A stretch of DNA of 64,000 nucleotides from Anabaena sp. UHCC 0204 (GTDB taxonomy: Bacteria; Cyanobacteriota; Cyanobacteriia; Cyanobacteriales; Nostocaceae), in NCBI RefSeq assembly GCF_009711975.1, contig NZ_VIKW01000006.1, forward strand, positions 91,611 to 155,610, given 5' to 3'. The position numbers and the translations under genes were made by a program. The number at the start of each line of letters is the position of its first letter. The first letter of the stretch is position 1. This document shows positions 36,578 to 47,373 of this stretch, one piece after another. Below the pieces are notes generated by a model. It was not told the origin of the DNA. It did not search any database and was given only the letters and a program-made list of their open reading frames with translations.

Positions 36578-37246
36578 ATGTTGTTACTGCAATTTAGTAC
36601 ATCTCATTATTGTCGTAAAGCCCGGTTAGCATTGGGTTATAAAGGAATTTGTTATCAGACTGAAAATCTAACTCCAGGGCTGCATATCTTCAAGGTAAAG
36701 TCACTAACCGGATTAACGACACTACCAGTATTATTACCACAAGTTGTCGGACAACCCCAAGCGATCGCTGACTCTACAGAAATCATCAAATTTCTAGAAA
36801 GTTATCAGCCTGAACCTGCTTTATTTTTACCTGATTCAGAACAGCAAATCCAAGCGGCAATGTTAGAAGATTGGTTAGATGAAAGTATCGGGACGGCTAC
36901 CAGGTTTGTATATTATCAATTCCGGGCTGGTGCAGGGAAAGCAATTGACCCATCACTGTTTAGCCAAATGGTAATTCAGGTAGTTAGACAACAATATGGT
37001 ATTAATGATACTACCGTTGAATTAGCTCAGAAAAGACTAGCCAATGCTTTATCAGTATTATCTATATATTGGCAAAAAAGTGATTATTTAGTGGGTGGGC
37101 GCTTGAGTGTAGCTGATATTGCAGCCGCGGCTTTGTTGAGTCCTCTGGCACTGATTCCTGATTATCGCCAGAAATATCCACAGGTTTTTGCCCGAATTAT
37201 GAATATTCACCAACTATGTGGAGAACCATTACCACCAGGACTTTAG
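36578..37246 (+). CDS. Glutathione S-transferase family protein
   Basis: 222 residues from the ATG at 36578, where the thioredoxin-like N-terminal domain begins (MLLLQFSTSHYCRKARLALG); the frame extends upstream without similarity. The N-terminal domain has the CR-type active-site region and the cis-Pro segment TTLPVLL, with ADSTEIIKFLE binding the glutathione gamma-glutamate. The C-terminal helical domain (about 85-215) ends VGGRLSVADIAAAALLSPLA. Substrate unknown. A 104-residue exported protein gene follows 22 bases later and may share the transcript. Confidence 0.88.
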   Translation: MLLLQFSTSHYCRKARLALGYKGICYQTENLTPGLHIFKVKSLTGLTTLPVLLPQVVGQPQAIADSTEIIKFLESYQPEPALFLPDSEQQIQAAMLEDWLDESIGTATRFVYYQFRAGAGKAIDPSLFSQMVIQVVRQQYGINDTTVELAQKRLANALSVLSIYWQKSDYLVGGRLSVADIAAAALLSPLALIPDYRQKYPQVFARIMNIHQLCGEPLPPGL

Positions 37247-37268
37247 AAATTAGAAATAAAAAAAATTG

Positions 37269-37583
37269 ATGAAACGCATACTGCTGATTGTTTTAAGCGT
37301 TACTACTAGCATTTTAGTGGGGTTAACTGGTCATCATGGTCAAGCAGTGATAGCATTACCGCCACCAGAGGATATACCAGAGGAAATATTGCGGACACAG
37401 ATTATACTAGAAGCGCGATCGCCTATTAATGGCAATCAGATCACAGCCGCAGAATATAGCCACCTACAAGCAAAATTACAAACAAGCCCTCCATCAAAAC
37501 TAAATACTAACCTCCGTGAGCAAATATTCTTGTTACAACTACGCAAAGGCTTATTACAACTTTTCCCGTTTTTAAACATTTAG
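37269..37583 (+). CDS. Hypothetical exported protein, 104 aa
   Basis: From the ATG at 37269 the protein has a signal peptide (about 1-29, LLIVLSVTTSILVGLTG) and a mature part with a conserved-looking PPPEDIPEEILRTQIILEAR, followed by a helical region and LLQLFPFLNI at the end. No family name is known to me, but the pattern recalls a small exported protein conserved in cyanobacteria. It follows the GST gene closely on the same strand. Confidence 0.65.
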   Translation: MKRILLIVLSVTTSILVGLTGHHGQAVIALPPPEDIPEEILRTQIILEARSPINGNQITAAEYSHLQAKLQTSPPSKLNTNLREQIFLLQLRKGLLQLFPFLNI

Positions 37584-37868
37584 TCAGGCGATCGCCAATC
37601 ACCTATTTCACTACCGAGAAGAATCAGTACACATTCTGATGTACGATAACGGTGGCGAAAAAAATGCAAATAAATGTAAAGAATATATATAAACCGCGTC
37701 TACCTTGAGAACCGTAGTTTTTTGTAATTTAGAGTACATCTGACAACTCAAGCGAGAACAGAACCGAATAATATCCCCTTTGGAAAAACTATAGGTTTTA
37801 ACTTAGACGGGGTTTAGATTTTAAAAAAGTAGATTTAGTCAATCACCATATTTCACATAGGTAGCTTC

Positions 37869-40160
37869 ATGTCCATAACCACGGTCGCCCCTGAACAGGT
37901 TCAAAGTATTGTTGGGAATCAACATCACAATCCGTTTGAAATTCTGGGTTCTCATATCATCGAGCAAAATGGTAAAACTGTTTGGGCTGTGCGAGCATAC
38001 CTCCCAAATGCGATCGCTGCCTGGGTAGTAGTTCCAGAAGAACGCAAAGAATACCCCATGGACACAGTTCATGATCCTCACTTTTTTGAATGCACCATTG
38101 AAACAGCAGAACTGAAAAACTATCAGTTACGCATTAAAGAAGGAGAACATGAGCTAGTCATTTATGATCCTTATGCCTTCCGCTCTGCCCACTTAACAGA
38201 ATTTGACCTCCATCTATTTAGTGAAGGCAACCACCACCGCATTTATGAGAAACTAGGAGCGCACACCACAGAAGTAGATGGTGTTAAAGGGGTTTATTTT
38301 GCCGTTTGGGCCCCCAATGCCCGCAACGTTTCCTTATTGGGAGATTTTAACCTGTGGGATGGACGCAAACACCAAATGCGGAAAGGACATACAGGCATTT
38401 GGGAATTGTTTATTCCGGAAATAGGTGTAGGAGAACATTACAAATACGAAATCAAAAATTTTGAAGGACATATTTACGAAAAATCTGATCCCTATGGTTT
38501 CCAACAAGAACCACGTCCGAAAACAGCATCTATTGTTACCGACTTAAATTCCTACACCTGGAAAGACGAAAACTGGATGGAAAAGCGGCGACATACGGAC
38601 CCCTTGACTCAACCCATTTCCGTCTACGAAGTCCATTTAGGCTCTTGGTTACACGCCGCTAGTGCTGAACCTGCCAAATTACCGAATGGAGAAACTGAAG
38701 CTGTAGTTGTCGTTTCCGAACTAAAAACCGGCGCACGGTTTCTGACTTATCGAGAATTAGCCGATAAACTCATTCCCTATGTTAAGAGATTAGGATATAC
38801 CCATCTCGAATTACTACCAATTGCAGAGCATCCCTTTGATGGTTCTTGGGGTTATCAAGTAACTGGTTACTTTGCTCCTACATCCCGCTTTGGTACTCCA
38901 GAAGATTTCATGTATTTTGTGGACGAATGTCATAAAAATGGCATTGGTGTAATTGTAGACTGGGTTCCTGGTCACTTCCCCAAAGATGGTCACGGTTTAG
39001 CTTTCTTCGATGGTAGTCACTTGTATGAACACGCTGACTCCCGTAAAGGTGAACATAAAGAATGGGGAACTTTAGTATTTAACTACAATCGCCATGAAGT
39101 TCGGAATTTCTTGGTGGCTAATGCCCTGTTCTGGTTTGATAAATACCACATTGACGGAATTCGCGTTGATGCTGTCGCTTCTATGCTCTACCTTGACTAT
39201 TGTCGAGAACCAGGAGAATGGTTGCCTAACGAATACGGTGGGAGAGAAAATTTAGAAGCTGCGGATTTTCTTCGTCAAGTTAATCACCTGCTATTCAGCT
39301 ATTTTCCCGGTGTGCTTTCTATCGCGGAAGAATCCACCTCTTGGCCAATGGTATCTTGGCCTACTTACACAGGAGGATTGGGTTTTAACTTAAAGTGGAA
39401 TATGGGCTGGATGCACGATATGCTGGACTACTTCAGCATGGACCCTTGGTTTCGTCAGTTCCATCAAAATAACATCACTTTTAGTATGTGGTATAACCAC
39501 AGCGAGAATTTCATGTTAGCTCTGTCCCATGATGAAGTGGTGCATGGTAAGAGTAATATGATCGGCAAAATGCCGGGTGATGAATGGCAGAAGTTAGCTA
39601 ATATCCGTTGTTTGTTTACTTATATGTTCGCTCACCCCGGCAAAAAAACCATGTTTATGAGCATGGAATTTGGACAGTGGAGTGAGTGGAATGTTTGGGC
39701 TGATTTGGAATGGCATCTATTACAACATGAACCACACGGAAAGTTAAAAGATTTTTTCCAGTCTCTTAACCATCTTTACCGTTCTGAACCTGCTTTATAC
39801 ACTCAAGATTTTGAGCAAGAAGGGTTTGATTGGATTGACTGTAGCGATAACCGTCATAGTGTCGTTTCTTTTATCCGTCGTGACAAAAATTCTGATAATT
39901 TCCTGATTGTTGTTTGTAATTTTACACCCCAACCCCATTCCCACTATCGTATCGGTGTTCCTGAGCAGGGCTTCTATACGGAGTTGTTCAATAGTGATGC
40001 CCGTCAATATGGCGGTAGTAATATGGGCAATTTAGGTGGTAAGTGGACTGATGATTGGTCTTTGCACAATCGTCCTTATTCTTTGGATTTATGTTTACCA
40101 CCTTTGGGAGTATTAATGCTCAAGTTGGATAAACAAAAGTCAGCACAAGTGATGGAATAA
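37869..40160 (+). CDS. glgB: 1,4-alpha-glucan branching enzyme
   Basis: A 763-residue glycoside hydrolase family 13 enzyme that introduces alpha-1,6 branches into glycogen. An N-terminal module (about 1-110, [10 protein letters not shown]) precedes a CBM48 domain (about 120-220, [20 protein letters not shown]), the catalytic barrel (about 260-640) and an all-beta C-terminal domain. Catalytic motifs are [24 protein letters not shown] (nucleophile Asp), IAEEST (acid/base Glu) and [10 protein letters not shown]. The length agrees with cyanobacterial GlgB. The 285-base leader shows no recognised riboswitch. Confidence 0.97.
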   Translation: MSITTVAPEQVQSIVGNQHHNPFEILGSHIIEQNGKTVWAVRAYLPNAIAAWVVVPEERKEYPMDTVHDPHFFECTIETAELKNYQLRIKEGEHELVIYDPYAFRSAHLTEFDLHLFSEGNHHRIYEKLGAHTTEVDGVKGVYFAVWAPNARNVSLLGDFNLWDGRKHQMRKGHTGIWELFIPEIGVGEHYKYEIKNFEGHIYEKSDPYGFQQEPRPKTASIVTDLNSYTWKDENWMEKRRHTDPLTQPISVYEVHLGSWLHAASAEPAKLPNGETEAVVVVSELKTGARFLTYRELADKLIPYVKRLGYTHLELLPIAEHPFDGSWGYQVTGYFAPTSRFGTPEDFMYFVDECHKNGIGVIVDWVPGHFPKDGHGLAFFDGSHLYEHADSRKGEHKEWGTLVFNYNRHEVRNFLVANALFWFDKYHIDGIRVDAVASMLYLDYCREPGEWLPNEYGGRENLEAADFLRQVNHLLFSYFPGVLSIAEESTSWPMVSWPTYTGGLGFNLKWNMGWMHDMLDYFSMDPWFRQFHQNNITFSMWYNHSENFMLALSHDEVVHGKSNMIGKMPGDEWQKLANIRCLFTYMFAHPGKKTMFMSMEFGQWSEWNVWADLEWHLLQHEPHGKLKDFFQSLNHLYRSEPALYTQDFEQEGFDWIDCSDNRHSVVSFIRRDKNSDNFLIVVCNFTPQPHSHYRIGVPEQGFYTELFNSDARQYGGSNMGNLGGKWTDDWSLHNRPYSLDLCLPPLGVLMLKLDKQKSAQVME

Positions 40161-40187
40161 TACGGTGAGTAACACCTAGACCATAAA

Positions 40188-40218
40188 TGCCCGATTTCTT
40201 AGGAACATCGGGTATTTT
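40188..40218 (+). terminator. Likely intrinsic terminator of glgB
   Basis: CCCGAT (40190-40195) and ATCGGG (40207-40212) form a stem with an 11-base loop, followed by TATTTT, 28 bases past the glgB stop codon. Confidence 0.5.
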
Positions 40219-40247
40219 CGGTTTGGTGTTGAGGTTTAGAAGGATTG

Positions 40248-40279
40248 AACCACGAAGACACGAAGGACACGAAGGAAGA
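40248..40279. repeat. Dispersed CACGAAGGACACGAAGG repeat
   Basis: Tandem CACGAAG(GA)CACGAAGGACACGAAGG units between glgB and the converging kinase gene; a common intergenic repeat type in cyanobacteria. Confidence 0.6.
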
Positions 40280-40315
40280 GAAGAAGAAGAGAGAATTTAT
40301 TGTTTTCAACTAAAA

Positions 40316-41623
40316 TTAGTATTTTGCATTTCTACAAGCTTTGTCCATCATTTCTTTTGCTAATGGATGATATCCATTATTATTGAAAAATGCTAAAATA
40401 GACTCTTTCACTTGATAACTAATTGCTTCATTGGTTGTGACCAATCTAGCAAAGTGTTCACAGTTCCATCCTAATATACCATAGTCCCAATTTTTGAATA
40501 ATTCATAAGCTATTAAACATCTATCAAGAACTTCTTTTCTGGGTAATAATTTTATATCTCTTGCTCTTTTAGCTTTTCTCGGAATCGGGAAAATAGCAAA
40601 TCCATTTCCACCAAAGTTAAAGGCGTGAGTATCAGATCTAGTTATGTGATAATGCAGTGTAGGATCTTTGCGATGTTCTCTATGATGTATCAGATATCCT
40701 GCATTAGAACTATTATAATTAACATGAATTTGAAATTCACCGACGATATCATCTATTGATTGAGACTGGACTATTTCAAAAGATGACAAATTGATATTTG
40801 TAGTTGGAATGCTTGTAATATTCAGAATAGATAACCACTCAATTATTGACTGAGGACGATTTTCCGGCTTGATTTCCATTCCTTTAATTATGGCATGATT
40901 CACTCTGTCACTAATCTTTGAATTTATCTCTTTCGCTTCTTCCAATTCTGTACCAATTGCTCTCATTGGTGATATAGTTGGTAATTCTCCAGTTAACAAA
41001 GAATACAAAGTTGCAGCTAAAGCATAAACATCTGTAAATGCTCCCCTTTTTGCTCTTTTATCATATTGTTCAATTGGTGCAAAACCATCAGCTAACATTT
41101 GCGTATGTGTTTGAATCAAATTATGGGAAAATTCCCTTGCAATCCCAAAATCAATTAATACCGCTGCTGATTTTCCCGAACGTATCATTATATTTTGCGG
41201 TTTTACATCTCGATGTAATAAACCATTATTATGAACTACAGTTAACGCTTCTCCTATTTGTTGAATATATTTTAAGGCTATATCTTCAGACAAAACACCA
41301 TGATTTTCTACTAAAGTTCCTAAATCTTCACCATCAATATATTCCATCACCATACACCAAAGATCATTTTCATTAATGACTTCGTAAATTTGGACAATAT
41401 GGGGATGAGTGCATTTAGCTAATTTAATCGCTTCGTTAATAAAATCTTGTTGAAATTTAGCAAAATCAGCACGTCGTTGTATTGCATCATTCAACGTTTT
41501 GATAACCACGAAATTTCCATTATTATCTCTAGCAAGATATGTGATACCAAAACCACCTTCACCTAATTCTTTTTCTATGGTGTATTTACCATTTTGTAAT
41601 TGCTGTCCTGATAACCAAGCCAT
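40316..41623 (-). CDS. Ser/Thr protein kinase with LRAT-like C-terminal domain
   Basis: About 435 residues from the ATG at 41623 (MAWLSGQQLQNGKYTIEKEL); another ATG 39 bases upstream is less likely. Residues 10-270 form a Hanks-type kinase with GEGGFG, Lys42 in VVIKTL, HRDVKPQN (catalytic Asp) and DFG, and are probably active. After a linker, residues about 300-435 resemble the lecithin:retinol acyltransferase (LRAT)/NlpC-like fold: a His segment (TLHYHITRSDTHAFNF) and the motif GWNCEHFARLV with the nucleophilic Cys388. No membrane segment is present, unlike many cyanobacterial kinases. The C-terminal domain could act as acyltransferase, esterase or peptidase on an unknown substrate under kinase control (inference). 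Confidence 0.87.
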   Translation of the reverse strand: MAWLSGQQLQNGKYTIEKELGEGGFGITYLARDNNGNFVVIKTLNDAIQRRADFAKFQQDFINEAIKLAKCTHPHIVQIYEVINENDLWCMVMEYIDGEDLGTLVENHGVLSEDIALKYIQQIGEALTVVHNNGLLHRDVKPQNIMIRSGKSAAVLIDFGIAREFSHNLIQTHTQMLADGFAPIEQYDKRAKRGAFTDVYALAATLYSLLTGELPTISPMRAIGTELEEAKEINSKISDRVNHAIIKGMEIKPENRPQSIIEWLSILNITSIPTTNINLSSFEIVQSQSIDDIVGEFQIHVNYNSSNAGYLIHHREHRKDPTLHYHITRSDTHAFNFGGNGFAIFPIPRKAKRARDIKLLPRKEVLDRCLIAYELFKNWDYGILGWNCEHFARLVTTNEAISYQVKESILAFFNNNGYHPLAKEMMDKACRNAKY

Positions 41624-41741
41624 AACCTGTAAATTTATAGATTTATAAGTTAATTTTGGCACAATTTCAGTTGTAAGTGCTAATTACAGATTGTTCTCTG
41701 TTTAAAATAGTAGAAAACACTAACTTCTATCAAAAACTCCT

Positions 41742-41939
41742 ATGGCTGCAATCACTATCAATATTCCAGAGGAACAATTACAACAATTGCAAGTAATGGC
41801 ACAAGCAAACGGTATCTCTCCTGAAGAATTATTACGTGCTACTATAGAAGACTGGCTCAATTATCCAAAAACTGATTTTGAGCAAGCTGCAAATTATGTA
41901 CTCAAGAAAAATTCTGAATTGTACCGTCGTCTCGCATGA
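41742..41939 (+). CDS. Antitoxin of a Phd/Doc-like pair
   Basis: A 65-residue protein (ITINIPEEQLQQLQVMAQAN) with the N-terminal beta-strand and helices of a ribbon-helix-helix-type DNA-binding antitoxin, followed by a C-terminal segment (DFEQAANYVLKKNSELYRRL) likely to wrap the toxin. Its stop codon overlaps the start of the Doc gene (ATGA), the usual coupling for toxin-antitoxin operons. It probably represses its own promoter. Confidence 0.85.
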   Translation: MAAITINIPEEQLQQLQVMAQANGISPEELLRATIEDWLNYPKTDFEQAANYVLKKNSELYRRLA

Positions 41940-42322
41940 TACGTTACCTCACATTACTTGAAGTCCTGTATCTGCACCGTCAAGTAATCAACCAGTCTGG
42001 TGGAGCTTTGGGTATCCGCGATTTAGGTTTATTAGAATCTGCTGTAGCTCAACCCAAAATGACTTTTGGGGGACAAGATTTATATCCTACAGTTATTGAT
42101 AAGGCTTCTGCGTTGGGTTTCTCTCTCATCAAGAATCATGCCTTAGTTGACGGTAACAAGCGCACTGCTCATGCAGCCATGGAAACTTTTCTGGTTTTGA
42201 ACGGGTTAGAAATCGTTGCTACGCTTGATGAGCAAGAACAAATGGTACTGATGTTAGCAGATAGCCAGTTAGGGCGTGAAGATTGGACTGGTTGGTTGCA
42301 GGAAAAAGTTAGACCAATCTAA
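41936..42322 (+). CDS. Doc-family toxin (Fic fold)
   Basis: A 128-residue protein of the death-on-curing/Fic fold. The signature NHALVDGNKRTAHAAMETFL carries the His-x3-Asp-Gly-Asn-Lys-Arg pattern of Doc, which phosphorylates and blocks elongation factor Tu. LGIRDLGLLESAVAQPKMTF is also typical. Translation overlaps the antitoxin gene by 4 bases. The motif is complete, so the toxin should be active without its antitoxin. typA follows after 161 bases. Confidence 0.92.
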   Translation: MIRYLTLLEVLYLHRQVINQSGGALGIRDLGLLESAVAQPKMTFGGQDLYPTVIDKASALGFSLIKNHALVDGNKRTAHAAMETFLVLNGLEIVATLDEQEQMVLMLADSQLGREDWTGWLQEKVRPI

Positions 42323-42483
42323 ACCGTACTTTTGATATTTATTATCAAAATAACAATATTTGTGACAATTGAGGTAGAATTATTAAAGGTTCGTTACAGA
42401 ATGGAAAAATCATCCCCAACTCTGTTAAAAGAGCCAAAAATTAGCTACTAATCTAAAAACACTAAAGTTTACCGAAACCCTCT

Positions 42484-44274
42484 ATGACGCTCCCAATTCG
42501 TAACGTCGCCATCATCGCTCACGTTGACCATGGTAAGACCACCTTGGTTGATGCTCTCCTCAAACAGTCCGGCATTTTCCGTGAAGGTGAAGACGTTCCG
42601 GATTGTGTCATGGACTCCAACGATTTGGAGAGAGAAAGAGGAATTACGATTCTTTCTAAAAATACAGCAGTTCATTACAAAGAAACGCTGATCAATATTG
42701 TTGATACTCCTGGACACGCTGACTTCGGCGGAGAAGTAGAACGGGTACTCGGCATGGTAGACGGTTGTTTGCTGATTGTTGATGCCAATGAAGGACCAAT
42801 GCCCCAAACCCGCTTTGTACTTAAAAAGGCTTTGGAAAAAGGTCTACGTCCTATCGTTGTTATTAACAAGATTGATCGTGGACAAGCTGACCCCCACATT
42901 GCTGTTGATAAGGTGTTGGATCTGTTCTTAGAATTAGGCGCAGATGAAGACCAATGCGACTTTAAGTATCTGTTTGCTTCCGGTATGGCTGGTTTCGCTA
43001 AAGAAACTTTGGAAGAAGAAGGGGTAGATATGCAGCCCCTATTTGATGCGATTCTTCGCCATGTCCCTGCACCCGTGGGAGATCCTAACAAACCGCTGCA
43101 ATTGCAAGTTACCACCCTAGATTATTCTGAATATTTAGGACGGATTATCATTGGTAAAATTCACAATGGAACTATCCGCGCCGGACAACAAGCCGCTCTA
43201 GTAGTAGAAGATGGTAGCATTGTCAAGGGCAAAATTACCAAGTTGATGGGTTTTGATGGTTTGAAGCGGATAGAAATGCAAGAAGCTACCGCAGGTTATA
43301 TTGTGGCTGTGGCTGGTTTTGCTGATGCTTACATTGGCGAAACTATTACAGATCCTAATGAACCACTGGCTCTACCATTAATTAAGGTGGATGAACCAAC
43401 TTTACAAATGACTTTCTGGGTGAATGATTCGCCTTTTGCTGGTCAAGAAGGTAAATTGGTAACATCTCGCCAAATCCGCGATCGCTTGTACCGCGAATTA
43501 GAAACAAACGTAGCATTGCGCGTTGAAGATACCGACTCTCCCGATAAATTCCTGGTTTCTGGTCGTGGTGAATTACACTTAGGCATATTAATCGAAACCA
43601 TGCGCCGTGAAGGTTTTGAGTTCCAAGTATCTCAACCTCAAGTAATTTACCGCACAGTTAACGGTCAACCTTGCGAACCTTATGAACTCCTAGCTTTAGA
43701 CGTTCCCGCTGATGCAGTTGGTAGCTGTATTGAACGGTTGGGACAACGGAAAGCGGAAATGCAAGATATGCAGCCTGGTGGCGGCGATCGCACCCAACTA
43801 GAGTTTATCGTCGCAGCCCGTGGTTTAATCGGCTTCCGGGGTGAATTCATGCGAATGACTCGTGGTGAAGGCATCATGAACCACAGTTTCCTTGATTATC
43901 GTCCCCTTTGCGGTGATATTGAAGCCCGCAACAAAGGCGTTCTCATCTCCTTTGAAGAAGGTGTTTCTACTGCCTACGCGATGAAAAACTGTGAAGATAG
44001 AGGCGCATTCTTTATCAGTGAAGGAACTAAGGTTTACAAAGGGATGATTATTGGTGAACATAATCGTCCCCAAGATTTGGAATTGAACGTTTGTAAAACT
44101 AAGCAGTTAACTAACCATAGATCCTCTGGTGGTGAAGAACTTACTCAGTTACAAACACCCATAGACATGAATTTGGAACGGGCTTTGGAATACATTGCTC
44201 AAGATGAATTGGTGGAAGTTACACCTGAATCTATTCGTCTTCGCAAGATGTCGAAGAAATTGGTGAAACGCTAA
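42484..44274 (+). CDS. typA: Translational GTPase TypA/BipA
   Basis: A 596-residue ribosome-binding GTPase of the EF-G family, involved in 50S assembly and growth under cold or other stress. The G domain (about 1-200) contains [12 protein letters not shown] (G1), RGITI (G2), [12 protein letters not shown] (G3), NKIDR (G4) and the GMA near residue 170 (G5). Domains II, III, V and the BipA-specific C-terminal domain follow ([32 protein letters not shown]). Full length; a terminator lies 8 bases past the stop codon. Confidence 0.97.
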   Translation: MTLPIRNVAIIAHVDHGKTTLVDALLKQSGIFREGEDVPDCVMDSNDLERERGITILSKNTAVHYKETLINIVDTPGHADFGGEVERVLGMVDGCLLIVDANEGPMPQTRFVLKKALEKGLRPIVVINKIDRGQADPHIAVDKVLDLFLELGADEDQCDFKYLFASGMAGFAKETLEEEGVDMQPLFDAILRHVPAPVGDPNKPLQLQVTTLDYSEYLGRIIIGKIHNGTIRAGQQAALVVEDGSIVKGKITKLMGFDGLKRIEMQEATAGYIVAVAGFADAYIGETITDPNEPLALPLIKVDEPTLQMTFWVNDSPFAGQEGKLVTSRQIRDRLYRELETNVALRVEDTDSPDKFLVSGRGELHLGILIETMRREGFEFQVSQPQVIYRTVNGQPCEPYELLALDVPADAVGSCIERLGQRKAEMQDMQPGGGDRTQLEFIVAARGLIGFRGEFMRMTRGEGIMNHSFLDYRPLCGDIEARNKGVLISFEEGVSTAYAMKNCEDRGAFFISEGTKVYKGMIIGEHNRPQDLELNVCKTKQLTNHRSSGGEELTQLQTPIDMNLERALEYIAQDELVEVTPESIRLRKMSKKLVKR

Positions 44275-44281
44275 TCTGTAT

Positions 44282-44307
44282 GGGTGGGGGAAACCCCATC
44301 CTTTTTT
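44282..44307 (+). terminator. Intrinsic terminator of typA
   Basis: GGGTGGGG (44282-44289) pairs with CCCCATCC (44294-44301, one G-U pair) around a four-base loop and is followed by six T residues. Confidence 0.85.
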
Positions 44308-44484
44308 ATTGGTGATTCATAATTAGGGCTTATATCAATTTTAGGAAAATTTGTATTTTTGCAATAAGCAGCCTCTATTCTCGATATTATTGATAATATT
44401 TTCAATTATTTGACGAAGTTTGGTTTTTTCAGCGATTGATATTGACACGGAATTTTTTTTCTGGTATTTTTAGTTAAAATCACA

Positions 44485-44545
44485 AGGCGTTGCTATAGGG
44501 TTTAAGATTATTTGTTCTCACGCAGAGACGCAGAGACGCGGAGAG
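44485..44545. repeat. Dispersed CACGCAGAGACGCAGAG repeat with a MITE-like left end
   Basis: GGCGTTGCTATAGGG (about 44485) resembles the left end of the MITE at 11980; CTCACGCAGAGACGCAGAGA begins at 44517. The right end of an element cannot be recognised. The remainder of the 320-base gap 44275-44595 is AT-rich and shows no gene. Confidence 0.55.
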
Positions 44546-44595
44546 AAACAAGAGAGATTTATACTTCTCCGAGATGTTGAATGTGTAGAATAACT

Positions 44596-45741
44596 TCATT
44601 CACCATTACCGATTTCTCGATACAAGGTATCCCTTTGTTTGTAAGGTCTTTTCAGGGAAGCGATCGCACTTTGTAAAGTTTCCACTTCCATGCAAGTCCC
44701 ACCTACAGCCCCGGCCATTGTGGTAATGTGTTCTTCCATTAATGTACCACCTATATCATTACAACCCCATTTTAAGGCTTCTGTCGCACCATCTAGCCCT
44801 AATTTAACCCAACTTGGTTGATGATTGGGTATGTAATTTCCTAAATAAATTCTGGCTACGGCTGTTAATAACAGGGCATCAGCTAGTACAGGTTGATCTC
44901 GTCCTACCCGTCGTCGTAAGGATTTAGGTGCTTCTTGTCCGACAAATGGTAAAACAATAAATTCGGTAATTCTCGCCGGGTATCCTGTTTCTATCGCCCT
45001 TTGTTGGAGCGATCGCAATTTTTCTAAATGGCCAATTTGTTGTTCTGGGGTTTCAATATGCCCCGATAACATGGTGCTAGTAGTTGGGACACCTAATTTA
45101 TGGGCTGTACTCACAATTTCTAGCCAAGTGGCTGTATCAATCTTTTCTGGACATAATACCCGTCGTACCTCATCATCTAACACTTCGGCGGCTGTTCCCG
45201 GCATCGAACCGACACCAGCATCTCGCAAAGCGATAATGACATCAGTGTAGGAAATTCCATCTAATCTGGCGATAAATTGGATTTCTTGGGGAGAAAAAGC
45301 GTGTAAATGTAGATGAGGAAATTCGCTTTTAATGGTTTCTACTAACTTGAGATAGTAAGGTAATGATTTACCATTGATTTGTGCTTGGGGGTGTAATCCC
45401 CCTTGCATACAGATTTCCGTTGCGCCTCGATGCACTGCATCTGTAGATTTTTCTAAAATTTGCGCCCAATTTAACCAATAAGCATCAGCATCACCATCAT
45501 CCCGGCGGAATGCACAAAAGCTACAATGCTGTTCACAAATGTTGGTAAAATTAATATTGCGATTAATTACGTAAGTAACCGGATTCCCAGCTTGTTTTTG
45601 CCGGAGTTTATCTGCTGTAGATTGAATTTGAGCGATCGCTTCTGGGTCACTCTGTTTTAATAATACTACTGCTTCCGATTGTGATATATTAAACCCTAGC
45701 AATGAATGATCCAGAATACTATCCAAAGTTATATTAGTCAC
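44596..45741 (-). CDS. cofH: FO synthase subunit 2 (CofH), radical SAM enzyme
   Basis: A 381-residue radical SAM enzyme that with CofG makes the deazaflavin FO (8-HDF), in cyanobacteria the antenna pigment of some photolyases. The iron-sulfur motif CEQHCSFC places Cys69, Cys73 and Cys76 in C-x3-C-x2-C spacing. [34 protein letters not shown] and [15 protein letters not shown] are characteristic. cofG is not in the window. The start lies only 24 bases from that of the divergent membrane-protein gene, so the two promoters must overlap their coding regions or lie in this very short gap. Confidence 0.93.
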   Translation of the reverse strand: MTNITLDSILDHSLLGFNISQSEAVVLLKQSDPEAIAQIQSTADKLRQKQAGNPVTYVINRNINFTNICEQHCSFCAFRRDDGDADAYWLNWAQILEKSTDAVHRGATEICMQGGLHPQAQINGKSLPYYLKLVETIKSEFPHLHLHAFSPQEIQFIARLDGISYTDVIIALRDAGVGSMPGTAAEVLDDEVRRVLCPEKIDTATWLEIVSTAHKLGVPTTSTMLSGHIETPEQQIGHLEKLRSLQQRAIETGYPARITEFIVLPFVGQEAPKSLRRRVGRDQPVLADALLLTAVARIYLGNYIPNHQPSWVKLGLDGATEALKWGCNDIGGTLMEEHITTMAGAVGGTCMEVETLQSAIASLKRPYKQRDTLYREIGNGE

Positions 45742-45765
45742 AGGTCATTAAAATTTTATTAACGT

Positions 45766-47337
45766 ATGAATAAATTAAAAGCCACAGCGCCCTTGTTGAT
45801 AATTCTATCAGGTGTGATTTTTTCTTTATATCTGGTATGGCAAGTACCAGATGATATTTATTTTAGTGGTGATGGTGGACTCAAAGCATTGTTAGCTAAA
45901 CAACTTAGTTCTGGTAATCTGCGCTTTGATTTAGACTTACAAGTACCCCAATGGGTGCATAATCTATGGAATGATGGGTTATATCCTTTTGAAGCCCCAT
46001 TTAGCTATAAAATTAATAACCTTTATTATATCACATTTCCTTTTACATTTCCCCTAGTTACTGCCCCATTTTATGCCATTTTTGGTTATAGAGGATTTTA
46101 CATAATTCCCTTAGTTTCCACATGGATAATCTGGGTTAATTTTTATCGTCTCTGTCAATCTTTTAAATTTAATCAGCTAATTATATCCATTGGTTTAATT
46201 ACCCTAATTTTTGCATCTCCCCTAACTATGTATAGTTCCATGTATTGGGAACATACACTTGCAGTATCTCTGGCATTTACTGGCTTAGTTATTATTTTTG
46301 CCAACAGAGAAAAAGAATTTACCAACAAAGAAGCTATCCTCAGTGGTATATTCATTGGTTTATCAGTTTGGTTTAGACCAGAATTTTTAGCCTTAGTAGT
46401 TATTTTAGTGGTATTAGTAGTTGCTTCCTATTTAACCAAGCTCAATTTTATCACTATTATCCAATATAAAGAAATAATATTTCTTGTTAGTTTAATATCT
46501 ACTATTTTGTGCTTTTTTGCCATGAACGCAATGATTTATGGTCATCCTTTAGGCGCTCACGCTTTCCAAGTTGTCGAAAATTTTTCTCTACAAAAAAGAA
46601 TATTGAAATCAATCAAATTTTTTAATATTCTCAAAAACGAACTCCTAAAATATTTCCCTATTACATACTTTGCTGGGGTAATTTTCATCATTTCCTTATT
46701 CAGACACGATTTCAAATTAAAACCTGCGGTTAATCAAATATTATTAATATCAGGTTTATTTCTGTTGATAGTTCCTATTCTGATTCCTAGTGATGGCGGT
46801 AAACAATGGGGTCCAAGATTTTTATTAATCCTTGTACCACTAATAAATTTTATAGCAATTTCTGGTTTAGATAAAACTTGGAAAATCAAAGATTTGGGAA
46901 TAAAATATATTAGTTTAGGAATTTTATTTGTCCCATTAATATTGGGATTTAATCTCAATACAATTACAGCAGCTTCTCCTGGAAAATTTAGAAATGACAA
47001 TATTGAAGTTCTTAATTTTTTGCAAAAAGATAGTAATAAAATCGTAGCTGTAGCCAACCAGTATGTTGGACAAAGTTTTGAAACTGCTTTTAAACAAAAA
47101 ATATTTTTTCTCACTAAAACACCTGATGATATGCGTAAATTAGGTTTAACATTGCATGAACAAGGTTATAAAAAATTTATCTATATATGTCCTGGTTATG
47201 ATCAATGCTTTTCCTCTCCCCAAATACCTGAGAAATTAGAATTAGCTGCAAAACCGAACAATCTAACTATTCAGATCAAAAAAATTCAAGAAAATCAAAG
47301 ATACAGAATAGAAGAAGCTACGATTACTGCACAATAA
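45766..47337 (+). CDS. Multi-pass membrane protein, probable glycosyltransferase of the GT-C type
   Basis: A 523-residue protein with about 11-12 membrane segments and a C-terminal soluble part (about 410-523). The early loop after the first segment carries a DGGLK sequence (DIYFSGDGGLKALLAKQLSS), as do lipid-linked-sugar transferases of the GT-C fold, where an Asp of the first loop is catalytic. No closer family is recognised. It is the first gene of a run of three on the same strand (36 bases to the next), which supports a role in transfer of polyprenyl-phosphate-linked sugars. Confidence 0.72.
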   Translation: MNKLKATAPLLIILSGVIFSLYLVWQVPDDIYFSGDGGLKALLAKQLSSGNLRFDLDLQVPQWVHNLWNDGLYPFEAPFSYKINNLYYITFPFTFPLVTAPFYAIFGYRGFYIIPLVSTWIIWVNFYRLCQSFKFNQLIISIGLITLIFASPLTMYSSMYWEHTLAVSLAFTGLVIIFANREKEFTNKEAILSGIFIGLSVWFRPEFLALVVILVVLVVASYLTKLNFITIIQYKEIIFLVSLISTILCFFAMNAMIYGHPLGAHAFQVVENFSLQKRILKSIKFFNILKNELLKYFPITYFAGVIFIISLFRHDFKLKPAVNQILLISGLFLLIVPILIPSDGGKQWGPRFLLILVPLINFIAISGLDKTWKIKDLGIKYISLGILFVPLILGFNLNTITAASPGKFRNDNIEVLNFLQKDSNKIVAVANQYVGQSFETAFKQKIFFLTKTPDDMRKLGLTLHEQGYKKFIYICPGYDQCFSSPQIPEKLELAAKPNNLTIQIKKIQENQRYRIEEATITAQ

Positions 47338-47373
47338 AGTCAATAAAATCAAATTCAGAAAAATATAAAAATA

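Noticed and set aside
42675-44073. Antisense open frames inside typA
   Set aside because: They are shadows of the highly biased typA coding sequence; typA is complete and convincing.
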